Source of the DNA: Flavobacterium aquidurense
GTDB lineage: Bacteria > Bacteroidota > Bacteroidia > Flavobacteriales > Flavobacteriaceae
Reading direction: 5' to 3'
Assembly: GCF_001404985.1 (NCBI RefSeq)
Contig: NZ_JRLF01000012.1
Coordinates: 744,001-808,000, forward strand
Length of the DNA: 64,000 nucleotides
Positions 25,022 to 33,755 of this stretch are shown here, piece by piece; position 1 is the first letter of the stretch, and each line of letters opens with the position of its first letter. The position numbers and the translations under genes are program-made. The notes below the pieces were generated by a model that saw only the letters and a program-made list of their open reading frames with translations, was not told where the DNA came from and did not search any database.

Positions 25022-27433
25022 TTAGTACAAACCAGGAAATTTAGAAGGATTTACTTCATTCATCATACTGTAAACTTTCTCAAAGATATCTTCGGCAGAA
25101 GGTTTAGAGAAATAATCACCATCAGTTCCGTAAGCTGGTCTGTGTGCTTTTGCAGCAAGAGTTTGCGGTTTACTGTCTAAATGGATGTAAGCATTTTGTT
25201 CCTCCAGGATTTGTTGCAAAATAAAAGCCGAAGCTCCACCAGGAACATCTTCGTCGATTACTAAAAGACGATTTGTTTTAGCGATACTTTTTACAATATC
25301 CTTATTAACATCAAAAGGAAGCAAAGACTGAATATCGATTACTTCACAATCAATTCCTAATTCAAGTAATTCATTTGCAGCTTGTTCAACTAATCTTAAA
25401 GTTGATCCGTAAGAAACCAATGTAATATCTGAACCTTCTTTCAGGGTTTCAACCACACCAATTGGTGTTTTGAATTCACCAAAATTCAAAGGTGTTTTTT
25501 CTTTTAAACGGTAACCATTTAAACATTCGATTACTAAAGCCGGTTCGTCAGTCTCTAAAAGAGCATTATAAAAACCTGCTGCTTGTGTCATGTTTCTTGG
25601 TACGAGAACGTGAATACCACGAACGGCATTAATAATCATTCCCATTGGAGAACCTGAATGCCAGATACCTTCAAGACGATGTCCGCGGGTTCTGATGATT
25701 AACGGTGCTTTTTGTTTCCCAACAGTTCTGTATTGCAATGTTGCCAAATCATCGCTCATGATTTGAATCGCATATAGTAAATAATCTAAATACTGAATCT
25801 CAGCAATTGGACGTAAACCTCTTAAAGCCATTCCAATTCCCTGACCAATAATAGTAGCTTCACGAATCCCAACATCGGCAACACGAAGTTCACCGTATTT
25901 TTCCTGCATGCCTTCAAGACCTTGGTTTACATCACCAATATTACCAACATCTTCACCAAAAATTAGTGTTTCAGGATATTTGGTAAATAAAGCGTCAAAG
26001 TTATCACGCAAAATCATTCGGCCATCTAAATCAGCTTTTGCATTATCAGCATATTCAGGAAGTACTTTTTCTACTGAAAAAACATTTAGATCTGAATCTG
26101 AATGTAAGTTACTGCTGAATCTTGGCTGCGTAATTTCGATATAATTGGTAATCCAATTAGATAATAAAACTTTGCTGTTTGGGACTTCGATAAAACGCAA
26201 TATTTTTCTGGCGATTACCAGCATTTCCTTTTTTAGAGGAGATTTTATAGCGCTTAATTCAGAAATATATTTTTGAATTTTATCTTTATGGTTGATACTC
26301 GCACTTGAAATTTGCTCTAATAAAACCAAAAGATTTTTTTGATCTTCTATAATTGGGTTGATAAAAGAGTTCCAGGCTTCTTTTTTGGCTTCAAGAACTT
26401 CTTTTTTCAATTCGGCATCAATTTCAGCCAATTCTTCAGGCGATGCTATATTGATGGCGATCATCCATAAACGCATCTGACGAATACAATCAAAATCTCT
26501 TTCCCAAGCCAGTCTTTCTCCATTTTTGTAACGCTCATGAGAACCTGAAGTCGAGTGACCTTGTGGTTGTGTCAATTCGTTTACGTGAATTAAAACCGGA
26601 ACGTGCTGCTCGCGGGCAACTGCTGCGGCTCTTTCGTAAGTTGAAACCAACTCTGCATAATCCCAGCCTCTTACTCTGAAAATTTCATACCCGTTTGCAT
26701 CTTCATCACGTTGGTATCCTTTTAGGATTTCAGAAATATTTTCTTTAGTGGTTTGATGTCTGGCGTGAACAGATATTCCGTATTCATCATCCCAAACACT
26801 CATTACCATTGGTACTTGCAGAACTCCGGCAGCATTTATGGTTTCAAAAAATAAACCTTCAGATGTGCTTGCGTTTCCTATAGTTCCCCATGCAACTTCA
26901 TTTCCGTTTACAGAAAACTTATCTTTAATGGTAATTCCGTCAACATTTCTGTAAATTTTAGAAGCCTGGGCTAATCCCAATAATCTTGGCATTTGTCCTG
27001 CTGTAGGCGATATATCTGCGCTTGAATTTTTTTGTTTTGTTAAGTCTTTCCAGGATCCGTCTTCGTTTAAACTGTGCGTTACAAAATGTCCGCCCATTTG
27101 TCTTCCGGCAGACATTGGATCGTATTCTAAATCAGTATGACCGTATAAACCTGCGAAAAATTGTTTAGGAGTAAGTTCACCAATCGCCATCATAAAAGTC
27201 TGATCGCGATAGTATCCGGAACGGAAATCCCCGTTTTTAAAAGCCTTTGCCATAGCAAGCTGCGGCACCTCTTTTCCGTCACCAAATATTCCAAATTTGG
27301 CTTTTCCTGTTAACACTTCTTTACGACCTAAAAGGCTACATTCACGGCTAGTTACTGCAATTTTGTAGTCATTCAATACCTCAGTTTTGAAATCTTCAAA
27401 TGTTAATGTAGTATTGCTTTTTTCTTTTATCAT
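25022..27433 (-). CDS. 2-oxoacid dehydrogenase E1, fused alpha/beta subunits
   Basis: 803 residues: E1-alpha-like half (~1-420) with the TPP-binding region GNASTSEGLFFETINAAG, and E1-beta half (~455-803) with LIFGEDVGNIGDVNQG, VADVGIREATIIGQGIGMA and a transketolase C-domain (VIDIQSLLPFDV). It decarboxylates branched-chain 2-oxoacids (or pyruvate) and passes the acyl group to an E2, feeding the iso-branched fatty acids of flavobacteria. E2 and E3 are not in the window. Odd point: the usual G(D/E)G...NN metal/TPP motif reads GNA...DD (WDDEYGIS), a reciprocal change. Confidence 0.9.
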   Translation of the reverse strand: MIKEKSNTTLTFEDFKTEVLNDYKIAVTSRECSLLGRKEVLTGKAKFGIFGDGKEVPQLAMAKAFKNGDFRSGYYRDQTFMMAIGELTPKQFFAGLYGHTDLEYDPMSAGRQMGGHFVTHSLNEDGSWKDLTKQKNSSADISPTAGQMPRLLGLAQASKIYRNVDGITIKDKFSVNGNEVAWGTIGNASTSEGLFFETINAAGVLQVPMVMSVWDDEYGISVHARHQTTKENISEILKGYQRDEDANGYEIFRVRGWDYAELVSTYERAAAVAREQHVPVLIHVNELTQPQGHSTSGSHERYKNGERLAWERDFDCIRQMRLWMIAINIASPEELAEIDAELKKEVLEAKKEAWNSFINPIIEDQKNLLVLLEQISSASINHKDKIQKYISELSAIKSPLKKEMLVIARKILRFIEVPNSKVLLSNWITNYIEITQPRFSSNLHSDSDLNVFSVEKVLPEYADNAKADLDGRMILRDNFDALFTKYPETLIFGEDVGNIGDVNQGLEGMQEKYGELRVADVGIREATIIGQGIGMALRGLRPIAEIQYLDYLLYAIQIMSDDLATLQYRTVGKQKAPLIIRTRGHRLEGIWHSGSPMGMIINAVRGIHVLVPRNMTQAAGFYNALLETDEPALVIECLNGYRLKEKTPLNFGEFKTPIGVVETLKEGSDITLVSYGSTLRLVEQAANELLELGIDCEVIDIQSLLPFDVNKDIVKSIAKTNRLLVIDEDVPGGASAFILQQILEEQNAYIHLDSKPQTLAAKAHRPAYGTDGDYFSKPSAEDIFEKVYSMMNEVNPSKFPGLY

Positions 27434-27458
27434 AATCTTTAGTGGTCATGTTAGACTG

Positions 27459-27466
27459 CAAAATTA
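27459..27466 (-). promoter_or_regulatory. candidate -7 box (TAATTTTG) for the E1 gene
   Basis: TAnnTTTG match on the minus strand, 26 bases before the ATG; no -33 at the right spacing. Confidence 0.35.
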
Positions 27467-27620
27467 CTTAAAAACAATCAATAATCATAATTCTTTAAAA
27501 TAAATATAATTTAATTATATGTATTTAAAATCAAAAAACTACGTATATTTTTTGAGTTATTTTTATGTAAAAATGTAATTAACTGATAATAATGTATGTT
27601 TTTCTTTAAAATTTATTCAA

Positions 27621-30452
27621 TTAAAACCATTTTCTAGTAAAAAGATTGAGTAATGTTTTTGGTGATAAAGTGATCACAAATCGTATTTTTTCGTTGTACT
27701 TATTTTGAGAAATTTCCCATCCATTATTAGAATAGACCGGGAAGTAAAGTTCGAAATAATCGGGAACCAGATTTAATCTGATACCGCTATCATATACAAA
27801 GTTCTCTGCTTGATGTTTGTTTTTCAAAAAACCAATATCGCCATAAACCTCAATCCAGTTCCAGATCGAATAACTGGCATTTAATGTTGTCATCCATTGA
27901 TTGGCATATGCTGGTTCCAGTTTTGATTTAAAGCCGCCTTCAGCCATGATATATTGCTGACTAAAAAAACCGGTGCTTTCTGATCGTCCGTAAAAATTAT
28001 AATCAAACATATAATCCGTTGGACGGTCTAAACCAAAACTAAAATAATCTGAATTTGTTGTGTTATACAAAAAGCTTCCTGCATATAATCTTGCATTTAG
28101 TTTATGATTGTTTTCAAATAATCTGCGATATTCAATTTCTCCGGCAATTTTCCCAAAATTTCCACCAAACTGAAGATCAGTCATGAAATTAAAGTGATCA
28201 ATTAATTCTGTTTTAGTATTCGAATATCGTGCATTAAACACAGAATAATTTGGTTTTGAGTTATCCGTTATATATTCACTTGCTTCACGATTTACAATTA
28301 CCTGGCGAAACATAAAAAATTGTTTTCGATTGTCCCTGAAATTTTCTTCCCTAATTTTAAACTGAACCATTGGGTTTAATCTTAAATAAGTAGCATCCGG
28401 GGCGTAGTGAAAATAATTTTGACTAATAGAATATCGCACATTATAAAGCGTACTGTTTCTATAATATTCATTCCATACAAAAGCAGATGAACCAGAAATT
28501 GTTCCTGCTTTTAGAGAATAGGCAGGATTAATGTCGAACGTAAATGGTTTGTCAAGAATAGTTTTATTGTGAAAACGTACTCCCGGCGTAAAACCATCAT
28601 AATAATTATAAGTTAAAGTAGGAATGTATAAAATCTGGTTGTAATACGGATCCTCAAGATCTTTTGCAAAATTAAACTTAACAGGACGATTGGTTATTGC
28701 CAGACTTTTTAATGATTTCCAGTTGTTTCTCAAGTTATATTCAGGAACTTCATTATCGTAGTTCAAAACAATTTTATCCGCGCTTTTTCGGTCGAATTCA
28801 TAAATTGAATCCGTGTTTTTAGGCTCAATCCACTTTTTAAAAACAATTTCTTTTTTCTTAAGACCATAAACCGGAATAGGAGCGTAGACATTCGTTTTGC
28901 TTTTTACTGAAAATTGAACGCTGTCTTTTGTTCTCGAAACATTCGAAAATTTATAATCAATTATTTCTCTGGAATCTATAATGGTATTAAAAAACCAATC
29001 GATATTTTTTGAACTGTTTTTCGTTAATATTTTTTCAAAATTATAACGATTTGTCTGTTCAGTTTTATTCAGGGTATAAAATTCCTGTACACTTTCAGGA
29101 ACAATATTATGATCCAGATAATCGTCTAAATAACTCAGACTTAAACCTGCACGATATTTACTGGCAATTTGTTCGTTGAATTTTATTAAAGTATTTTTTG
29201 AATCTCCTAGTGGCTGATCAAGGTTTTTTCTGGCCATCAGCATATAATAATAGCTGTATTGCTCATTAAAAGTAAGATTGGTTATGTTGTAACTTTTAAA
29301 GATTTTCATGTTTGAAAGTCTTCCAAGCATTTTTTGATCCTGATGGTTTTCCTCCATGTATTTCATCATGGCATAAATCTGGATTCCGTCATAAACCCAA
29401 TTATCTTTTCTGGGATCTAATCGCAAACTATTTTTCAAATAATTATTCAGATACGTTTTTAAAAAAGTGATTTCGAAGATAAAATCATCAGAAAACGGAC
29501 TGATAAAAGAAGGCAATTGATTCAATCCATAAAACGGATTCCTATCATAATCAGTTTGAGAAACCGTGATTTTTTTATGCGGATATTTACCAATAAAAGC
29601 ACTCGCAAAACTCACCACATGATTAATGATAATTGCTTTTTGAATTTCGCTTATCTTTTTATTTTTAAGATTTGTAAGTACTTCTAAAGAACCATTTTCA
29701 TAACTTCTAAAACTATTTTGCTTTTCGATGAAAAAATTGAAATCGGTTCTGTTGTTACCTGTAAAAGAATAGGTAATAAAAGAAGGGTCAGTTTCTTGCT
29801 TCGAAACTAAATTCAAATCAGTAGTAATCGAATATACAGTAGGAATGCTGATACTCACTTCATAATCAGTACTTGCATTCGCAATATCATCTAAATTAAA
29901 GTTGTTAGATTGTGTAAAATGATCATTCTCAAAACGTGCAGGACTCAAAAACCAATTTTTAAGGTTCATTCCGCCATTCTGATCAAAACCATAACGCGTA
30001 AATTTATCACTTGGAATTTTAGAAATATAAGTTAAATGCAAATTAATTTTTTCGCCCGGAGCTAATTTTCTGTTCAGTTTTACCACAACAAGATCAGGGT
30101 TTTTTGTGGTTCTTTCCCATTCAAGTGCGCTATAATCTGAATCAGTCAGATTCAATATCGTTGTATTTCCTCTTTCTGCAGCTTTCGCTAAGTGAAAACC
30201 TCTATAAAACTCATCAGAAAATCTTTTCGCTAACGGCGTATTTTTGTCAGAGAATGCATTATTCCAATCATTTAAAACAATCCAAACCAAAGAATCGTTA
30301 GAAGTATTGTAATAGGTTATATCCTGTTTGACATTCAGTGTTTTGAGTTCAAGATTGACCGCCACTTCCATCTTAGACTGATGTTGCGCATATTGTTTTA
30401 ATGAACTCATTAAGACAAAAACGAAGAATATAATTTTATAAAGTATTTTCAA
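27621..30452 (-). CDS. M1 peptidase-like protein fused to an outer-membrane beta-barrel, metal site lost
   Basis: 943 residues. Signal peptide to ~QYAQ (22). Residues ~25-480 follow the M1 aminopeptidase layout: an N-terminal beta-saddle (NLELKTLNVKQDITYYN, KIPSDKFTRYGFDQNG), then the catalytic-domain region. Where HExxH should be, the sequence reads FLKTYLNNYLKN, and the WxxE(G) helix is NWVYDGIQIYAMMK near residue 350, so the zinc ligands are gone. Residues ~600-943 alternate aromatic/polar strands (YYNQILYIPTLTYNYYDG, LNARLYAGSFLYN) and end in Phe, like an outer-membrane barrel. Probably a surface-exposed, non-catalytic protein. Annotation pipelines are likely to call it aminopeptidase or metalloprotease; that activity should not be assumed. 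Confidence 0.75.
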   Translation of the reverse strand: MKILYKIIFFVFVLMSSLKQYAQHQSKMEVAVNLELKTLNVKQDITYYNTSNDSLVWIVLNDWNNAFSDKNTPLAKRFSDEFYRGFHLAKAAERGNTTILNLTDSDYSALEWERTTKNPDLVVVKLNRKLAPGEKINLHLTYISKIPSDKFTRYGFDQNGGMNLKNWFLSPARFENDHFTQSNNFNLDDIANASTDYEVSISIPTVYSITTDLNLVSKQETDPSFITYSFTGNNRTDFNFFIEKQNSFRSYENGSLEVLTNLKNKKISEIQKAIIINHVVSFASAFIGKYPHKKITVSQTDYDRNPFYGLNQLPSFISPFSDDFIFEITFLKTYLNNYLKNSLRLDPRKDNWVYDGIQIYAMMKYMEENHQDQKMLGRLSNMKIFKSYNITNLTFNEQYSYYYMLMARKNLDQPLGDSKNTLIKFNEQIASKYRAGLSLSYLDDYLDHNIVPESVQEFYTLNKTEQTNRYNFEKILTKNSSKNIDWFFNTIIDSREIIDYKFSNVSRTKDSVQFSVKSKTNVYAPIPVYGLKKKEIVFKKWIEPKNTDSIYEFDRKSADKIVLNYDNEVPEYNLRNNWKSLKSLAITNRPVKFNFAKDLEDPYYNQILYIPTLTYNYYDGFTPGVRFHNKTILDKPFTFDINPAYSLKAGTISGSSAFVWNEYYRNSTLYNVRYSISQNYFHYAPDATYLRLNPMVQFKIREENFRDNRKQFFMFRQVIVNREASEYITDNSKPNYSVFNARYSNTKTELIDHFNFMTDLQFGGNFGKIAGEIEYRRLFENNHKLNARLYAGSFLYNTTNSDYFSFGLDRPTDYMFDYNFYGRSESTGFFSQQYIMAEGGFKSKLEPAYANQWMTTLNASYSIWNWIEVYGDIGFLKNKHQAENFVYDSGIRLNLVPDYFELYFPVYSNNGWEISQNKYNEKIRFVITLSPKTLLNLFTRKWF

Positions 30453-30529
30453 TGATTGCTTTGGATAATTAACGGTATAATGTAAGGTACGAATCTAAAG
30501 TTGTTTTGGTTTGCTGTAAAAATAGCATA

Positions 30530-30563
30530 AAAAAAGCTGTTTTAAAAAACAGCTTTAATTTTT
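30530..30563 (-). terminator. terminator of the LOG-family gene
   Basis: AAAGCTGTTTT pairs with AAAACAGCTTT; on the minus strand the stem is followed by a T-run (plus A-run before 30535). It lies ~110 bases past the LOG stop and before the M1-like start. Confidence 0.75.
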
Positions 30564-30672
30564 TGTAATACTTAACGTATTTAACCATGAAATAGATAGA
30601 AGGTTATATTATTTTAAAGTATACTTAACTCCAATTTAAATTTGCTTATCGCTTTTCTGGTTTTATGTATTT

Positions 30673-31401
30673 TTAGAAATTTGGACTTAAATCATATTTC
30701 TTGTAGAATTTATCTAATACATCAACAACTTCATCTTCAGTATCTACGATTTTAAATAAGTTTAAATCTTCCGGACTTACTGTTTGCATTTTTTCAACCA
30801 AAACTGTTTTTACCCATTCGATTAGGCCAGACCAGAATTCAACACCCACCAATATAATAGGGAATTTTCCAATTTTTTTAGTCTGAATCAATGTAATCGC
30901 CTCAAACATTTCGTCTAAAGTTCCAAAACCTCCCGGCATCACCACAAAACCTTGTGAATATTTTACGAACATTACTTTTCTCACAAAGAAATAATCGAAA
31001 TTCAGGTTTTTATCGTGATCGATATAAGGATTAAAGTGTTGTTCAAAAGGCAATTCGATGTTTAAACCAACAGAAATTCCACCGCCTAAATGTGCACCTT
31101 TATTACCAGCTTCCATGATTCCGGGACCACCTCCTGTGATCACACCGTAACCAGCTTTACTGATTTTGTAAGCAATTTTTTCTGCCAATAAATAGTATTT
31201 ATCATCTGGTTTTGTTCTCGCCGATCCAAAAATAGATACACACGGACCAATACGTCCCATGCTTTCATAACCGTTTACAAATTCGGCCATGATTTTAAAA
31301 ATCGCCCAGCTATCGTTTGTTCTAATTTCATTCCACGTTTTTTGTTTCAAACGATCCTGAATTACTTTATCCTCATCATTATCAAAATCTTCTAATCTCA
31401 T
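30673..31401 (-). CDS. LOG family protein (nucleoside 5'-monophosphate phosphoribohydrolase-like)
   Basis: 242 residues. Rossmann-fold protein of the TIGR00730/LOG type. The N-terminal ~55 residues are a helical extension; the core has VSIFGSART, VITGGGPGIMEAGNKGA and the catalytic MPGGFGTLDEMFEAI (PGGxGTxxE). LOG enzymes release the base from cytokinin nucleotides or other NMPs; in most bacteria they act on AMP-like nucleotides. No neighbour points to a pathway. Well conserved and intact. Confidence 0.92.
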   Translation of the reverse strand: MRLEDFDNDEDKVIQDRLKQKTWNEIRTNDSWAIFKIMAEFVNGYESMGRIGPCVSIFGSARTKPDDKYYLLAEKIAYKISKAGYGVITGGGPGIMEAGNKGAHLGGGISVGLNIELPFEQHFNPYIDHDKNLNFDYFFVRKVMFVKYSQGFVVMPGGFGTLDEMFEAITLIQTKKIGKFPIILVGVEFWSGLIEWVKTVLVEKMQTVSPEDLNLFKIVDTEDEVVDVLDKFYKKYDLSPNF

Positions 31402-31435
31402 TTTAGGTATTTTAATTATTTATATTTTTTATTTC

Positions 31436-31590
31436 TAGCTGTGTCGTTTTTGTTATTCTCATCCTGTGTGTACTCGGAGGTAGGAGCTTAATCCTGCTGT
31501 CCGTTATATTCCCGATAAACAAAAACTACAGCTAAAAAGCCTTGTTTTTCTAATCGGGAGATGCCGCTCCCATCAGGGCTAGGGCAGCAG
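31436..31590. repeat. structured intergenic element with nested inverted arms
   Basis: Higher in GC than its surroundings. Pairs: TAGCTGT (31436-31442) with ACAGCTA (31528-31534); CTGCTGTCC (31494-31502) with GGGCAGCAG (31582-31590, one G-T); CCCGAT (31511-31516) with ATCGGG (31553-31558); and GGAG/CTCC around 31557-31570. No open reading frame of note. It lies between the cupin and LOG genes. Confidence 0.55.
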
Positions 31591-31633
31591 TTTTCAATTG
31601 AAGCATTAGTTTATAAAAGGAAGAATTCTTTAT

Positions 31634-31993
31634 TTAATACGTTTGTTCTTCAATTGATTTCGTAATGTTGCTTTTAACTTTTCCGGTATGTTCTGTAGTT
31701 TTAGATTCAATCAGCATTATTGAACATTCTTCAACCGATGAAACCCTGTGATTTATACCTTTTTTGACAACAAATAAATCACCCTTTTTCATGGTGAATG
31801 ATGGTTTGTTTTCAATTTCCATTAAAAGTTCACCGTCGACAATGTAAAATAACTCATCTTCATTCTCATGATTATGCCACGGCACTTCCTGACCTTTTAT
31901 TTTAGCCACTTTAATGTATTGATCATTTACTTCATCAATTATTTTAGGTGAAAAATATTGGTCTACGCTATCGAATTTATCTTTTAGATTCAT
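31634..31993 (-). CDS. cupin domain protein
   Basis: 119-residue single-domain cupin. Motif 1 is VPWHNHENEDELFYIVDGEL (H-x-H-x4-E form with metal-binding His/His/Glu) and motif 2 is DLFVVKKGINHRVSSVEE. Such small cupins bind a metal and a small ligand; the reaction here is unknown. Soluble, no signal peptide. Likely monocistronic, although the LOG gene lies downstream on the same strand past the structured element. Confidence 0.87.
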   Translation of the reverse strand: MNLKDKFDSVDQYFSPKIIDEVNDQYIKVAKIKGQEVPWHNHENEDELFYIVDGELLMEIENKPSFTMKKGDLFVVKKGINHRVSSVEECSIMLIESKTTEHTGKVKSNITKSIEEQTY

Positions 31994-32148
31994 AGATTTT
32001 TATCCTGCTATTTGTCAAAATCAAAACTTTGGCAAAAAGGGCGTACTAAATTAGTTCTTTTTTTGAGATTTGTTACAGAAATGGGGATTTATTAATTTAA
32101 ATGTAATATTTATAATTATTTTGTTTATTTAATGTTTCGCTATCAGTT

Positions 32149-32191
32149 GATTATAAATTTTATTGATTTTTTTTTCATAAAATTTATAATC
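32149..32191. repeat. AT-only hairpin with 14-bp perfect arms
   Basis: GATTATAAATTTTA (32149-32162) and its exact complement (32178-32191), loop 15 bases. It sits ~50 bases past the stop of the XRE gene at the edge of the AT-rich cassette. Confidence 0.65.
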
Positions 32192-32242
32192 ATTATTAAT
32201 GATCTTTTATAGATTACAACTTGGCTTTTATATTAAGATCAT

Positions 32243-32578
32243 TCATTTAGTAGTGTTATTTTTTAATAAGTATATTAATTTATTAGATAATTCTTGTGCC
32301 TCTTTAATCGAAATTTTAATTATAATCTCAATTGTATTTTTAAATTTATTTTCTTCATTTTTATTATCTGTCTGATAATTTTCTATATCACTTTCATAAA
32401 TTTCGTCTACAGATACTTGTAATAATTTGGCCATTTTTATCCATTCTGCATCAGAAATTTTTATATGGCCCTGCTCTCGTCTATTATATTGTGATTGATC
32501 CATAAATAAAAGTTCAGCAAATTGTACCTGAGATATTTTCTTTTCCTTTCTTTTTGCTTTCAATTTATATTTTAACAT
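32243..32578 (-). CDS. XRE-family HTH regulator of the peptide/ABC cassette
   Basis: 111 residues. A helix-turn-helix (Cro/CI type) occupies ~5-62: KISQVQFAELLFMDQSQYNR and the recognition-helix region, then KISDAEWIKMAKLLQVSVDEIY. The C-terminal half is a charged, Ile-rich helix (IEIIIKISIKEAQELSNKLI) that may be an oligomerisation or sensing helix. Divergent from the small secreted peptide gene at 32770, with a 190-base AT-rich region between them, so it is the probable regulator of that cassette. Confidence 0.85.
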   Translation of the reverse strand: MLKYKLKAKRKEKKISQVQFAELLFMDQSQYNRREQGHIKISDAEWIKMAKLLQVSVDEIYESDIENYQTDNKNEENKFKNTIEIIIKISIKEAQELSNKLIYLLKNNTTK

Positions 32579-32769
32579 ATTTTATAATTGTATAGTTCAT
32601 GACTAAATTATAAAAATATTTAATATTTGTAGGTTGTTACTTCGATTTTTAAGATAATTCACATAATTTTTCTTATATTCACATTTATTTTAAGGTTAAT
32701 AATTGTAATATTTGTACTATAAAAATTCGCGATTTTTTTGAACAATTAATTAATTTAAAATTTATTAAA

Positions 32770-33009
32770 ATGAAAAAAAAAATTTATTCAGTCATATTAG
32801 TTATGGCATTTGTAAGTGTTTCATTTGCAGGTACAAAAGAAAAGAAATCTATTTTAAAATCAATTCAGAATGTTGAAATGTCATTAGAAGAAAGTAGTGT
32901 TGAAAATACTATTACTAAAGAAGCTGATGTTGAAATATTTTATACAGATTTTGCAGGATTTGTCTGCTGGTTAATGGGAGGTCATTGTCAACCAGTTGAA
33001 ACAAAATAG
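32770..33009 (+). CDS. small secreted Cys-pair peptide, unknown function
   Basis: 79 residues. Sec-type signal peptide MKKKIYSVILVMAFVSVSFA, then a ~58-residue mature chain: a basic start (TKEKKSILK), an acidic middle and a hydrophobic C-terminal end FVCWLMGGHCQP with two Cys (66 and 73) six residues apart, likely to form a disulfide loop. No double-glycine leader. It is followed by a secreted lipocalin-like protein, a tiny membrane protein and an ABC ATPase. This could be a bacteriocin-like or signalling peptide, or just a small envelope protein; I recognise no family. Confidence 0.65.
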   Translation: MKKKIYSVILVMAFVSVSFAGTKEKKSILKSIQNVEMSLEESSVENTITKEADVEIFYTDFAGFVCWLMGGHCQPVETK

Positions 33010-33077
33010 TATAAGTTATACAGCTACAATTTATTTGTAGCTGTATTTTTAATTATAACTAAGATTTATAAATATAA

Positions 33078-33473
33078 ATGAAAAAAGTAATTTATTTATT
33101 GTTCATTATTCTAAGTCAATATAATGTTTATTCGCAAAATCAAGACATTTTTGGCAGATGGAATAATGTTGAAAGAGAAGCAAATATAAGTGCTATAGAA
33201 TTTAAATCTGATAATATTGCAATTTTATTTCAGGGAGAAAACACTTCTCCTTTTTTTAATTTTACTTTAGATAATGGTAAGAACCCTATATGGATTGATA
33301 TGTTAGGTGAAAAAGATGGAGTGCAAGTTGAAATATTTGGATTATTAGAATTTATAGATTCAGATAAGATAAAAATTGAAATGTTTAATCATATTTATAA
33401 AGGTCATCCTGATAAATTCTCATCACAAGAATCATCAATGAGTCAAGTGTATATATTAAATCGTGTAAAATAG
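33078..33473 (+). CDS. secreted lipocalin-like protein, function unknown
   Basis: 131 residues. Signal peptide MKKVIYLLFIILSQYNVYSQ; then DIFGRWNNVEREANIS, a G-x-W start like lipocalin-like domains of Bacteroidota, followed by alternating beta-strand pattern (AIEFKSDNIAILFQGE; KIKIEMFNHIYKG). Probably periplasmic or surface. It abuts the next gene: the stop at 33471-33473 is followed directly by the ATG at 33474. In the cassette it may bind or neutralise the small peptide, but that is inference only. Confidence 0.7.
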   Translation: MKKVIYLLFIILSQYNVYSQNQDIFGRWNNVEREANISAIEFKSDNIAILFQGENTSPFFNFTLDNGKNPIWIDMLGEKDGVQVEIFGLLEFIDSDKIKIEMFNHIYKGHPDKFSSQESSMSQVYILNRVK

Positions 33474-33755
33474 ATGATACGAATTGTGCTTAAATATTAT
33501 TGTGACGTCAATTTTTTTAACCTAATTTATTCTCTCGTTTTAGGTTTGTTATTTTTTAATTTCTTTTATATACCAATCATTTTTTCAAGCATAGGAACGA
33601 TTTTAGGTATTTTTAGTTTTAAATATTTTTATAATAATGAATATTACTTTTATCACAATTTAGGCTTTACTAAAAAGAAATTGAACTTGACAGTTTTCTT
33701 TTTAAATGTTTTTATATCGATTATTGTTCTCATAATTTATAATCTATTAAAATGA
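33474..33755 (+). CDS. small membrane protein paired with an ABC ATPase
   Basis: 93 residues with about three hydrophobic segments (FFNLIYSLVLGLLFFNFFYI, FSSIGTILGIFSF and the C-terminal LNLTVFFLNVFISIIVLIIY) and a basic cytoplasmic loop GFTKKKLN. Extremely AT-rich: lines 33541-33660 hold only about 21 G/C in 120 bases. It overlaps the ABC ATPase gene by 4 bases (ATGA), so it is probably its very short permease partner, as seen in small export or immunity transporters. Confidence 0.7.
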   Translation: MIRIVLKYYCDVNFFNLIYSLVLGLLFFNFFYIPIIFSSIGTILGIFSFKYFYNNEYYFYHNLGFTKKKLNLTVFFLNVFISIIVLIIYNLLK

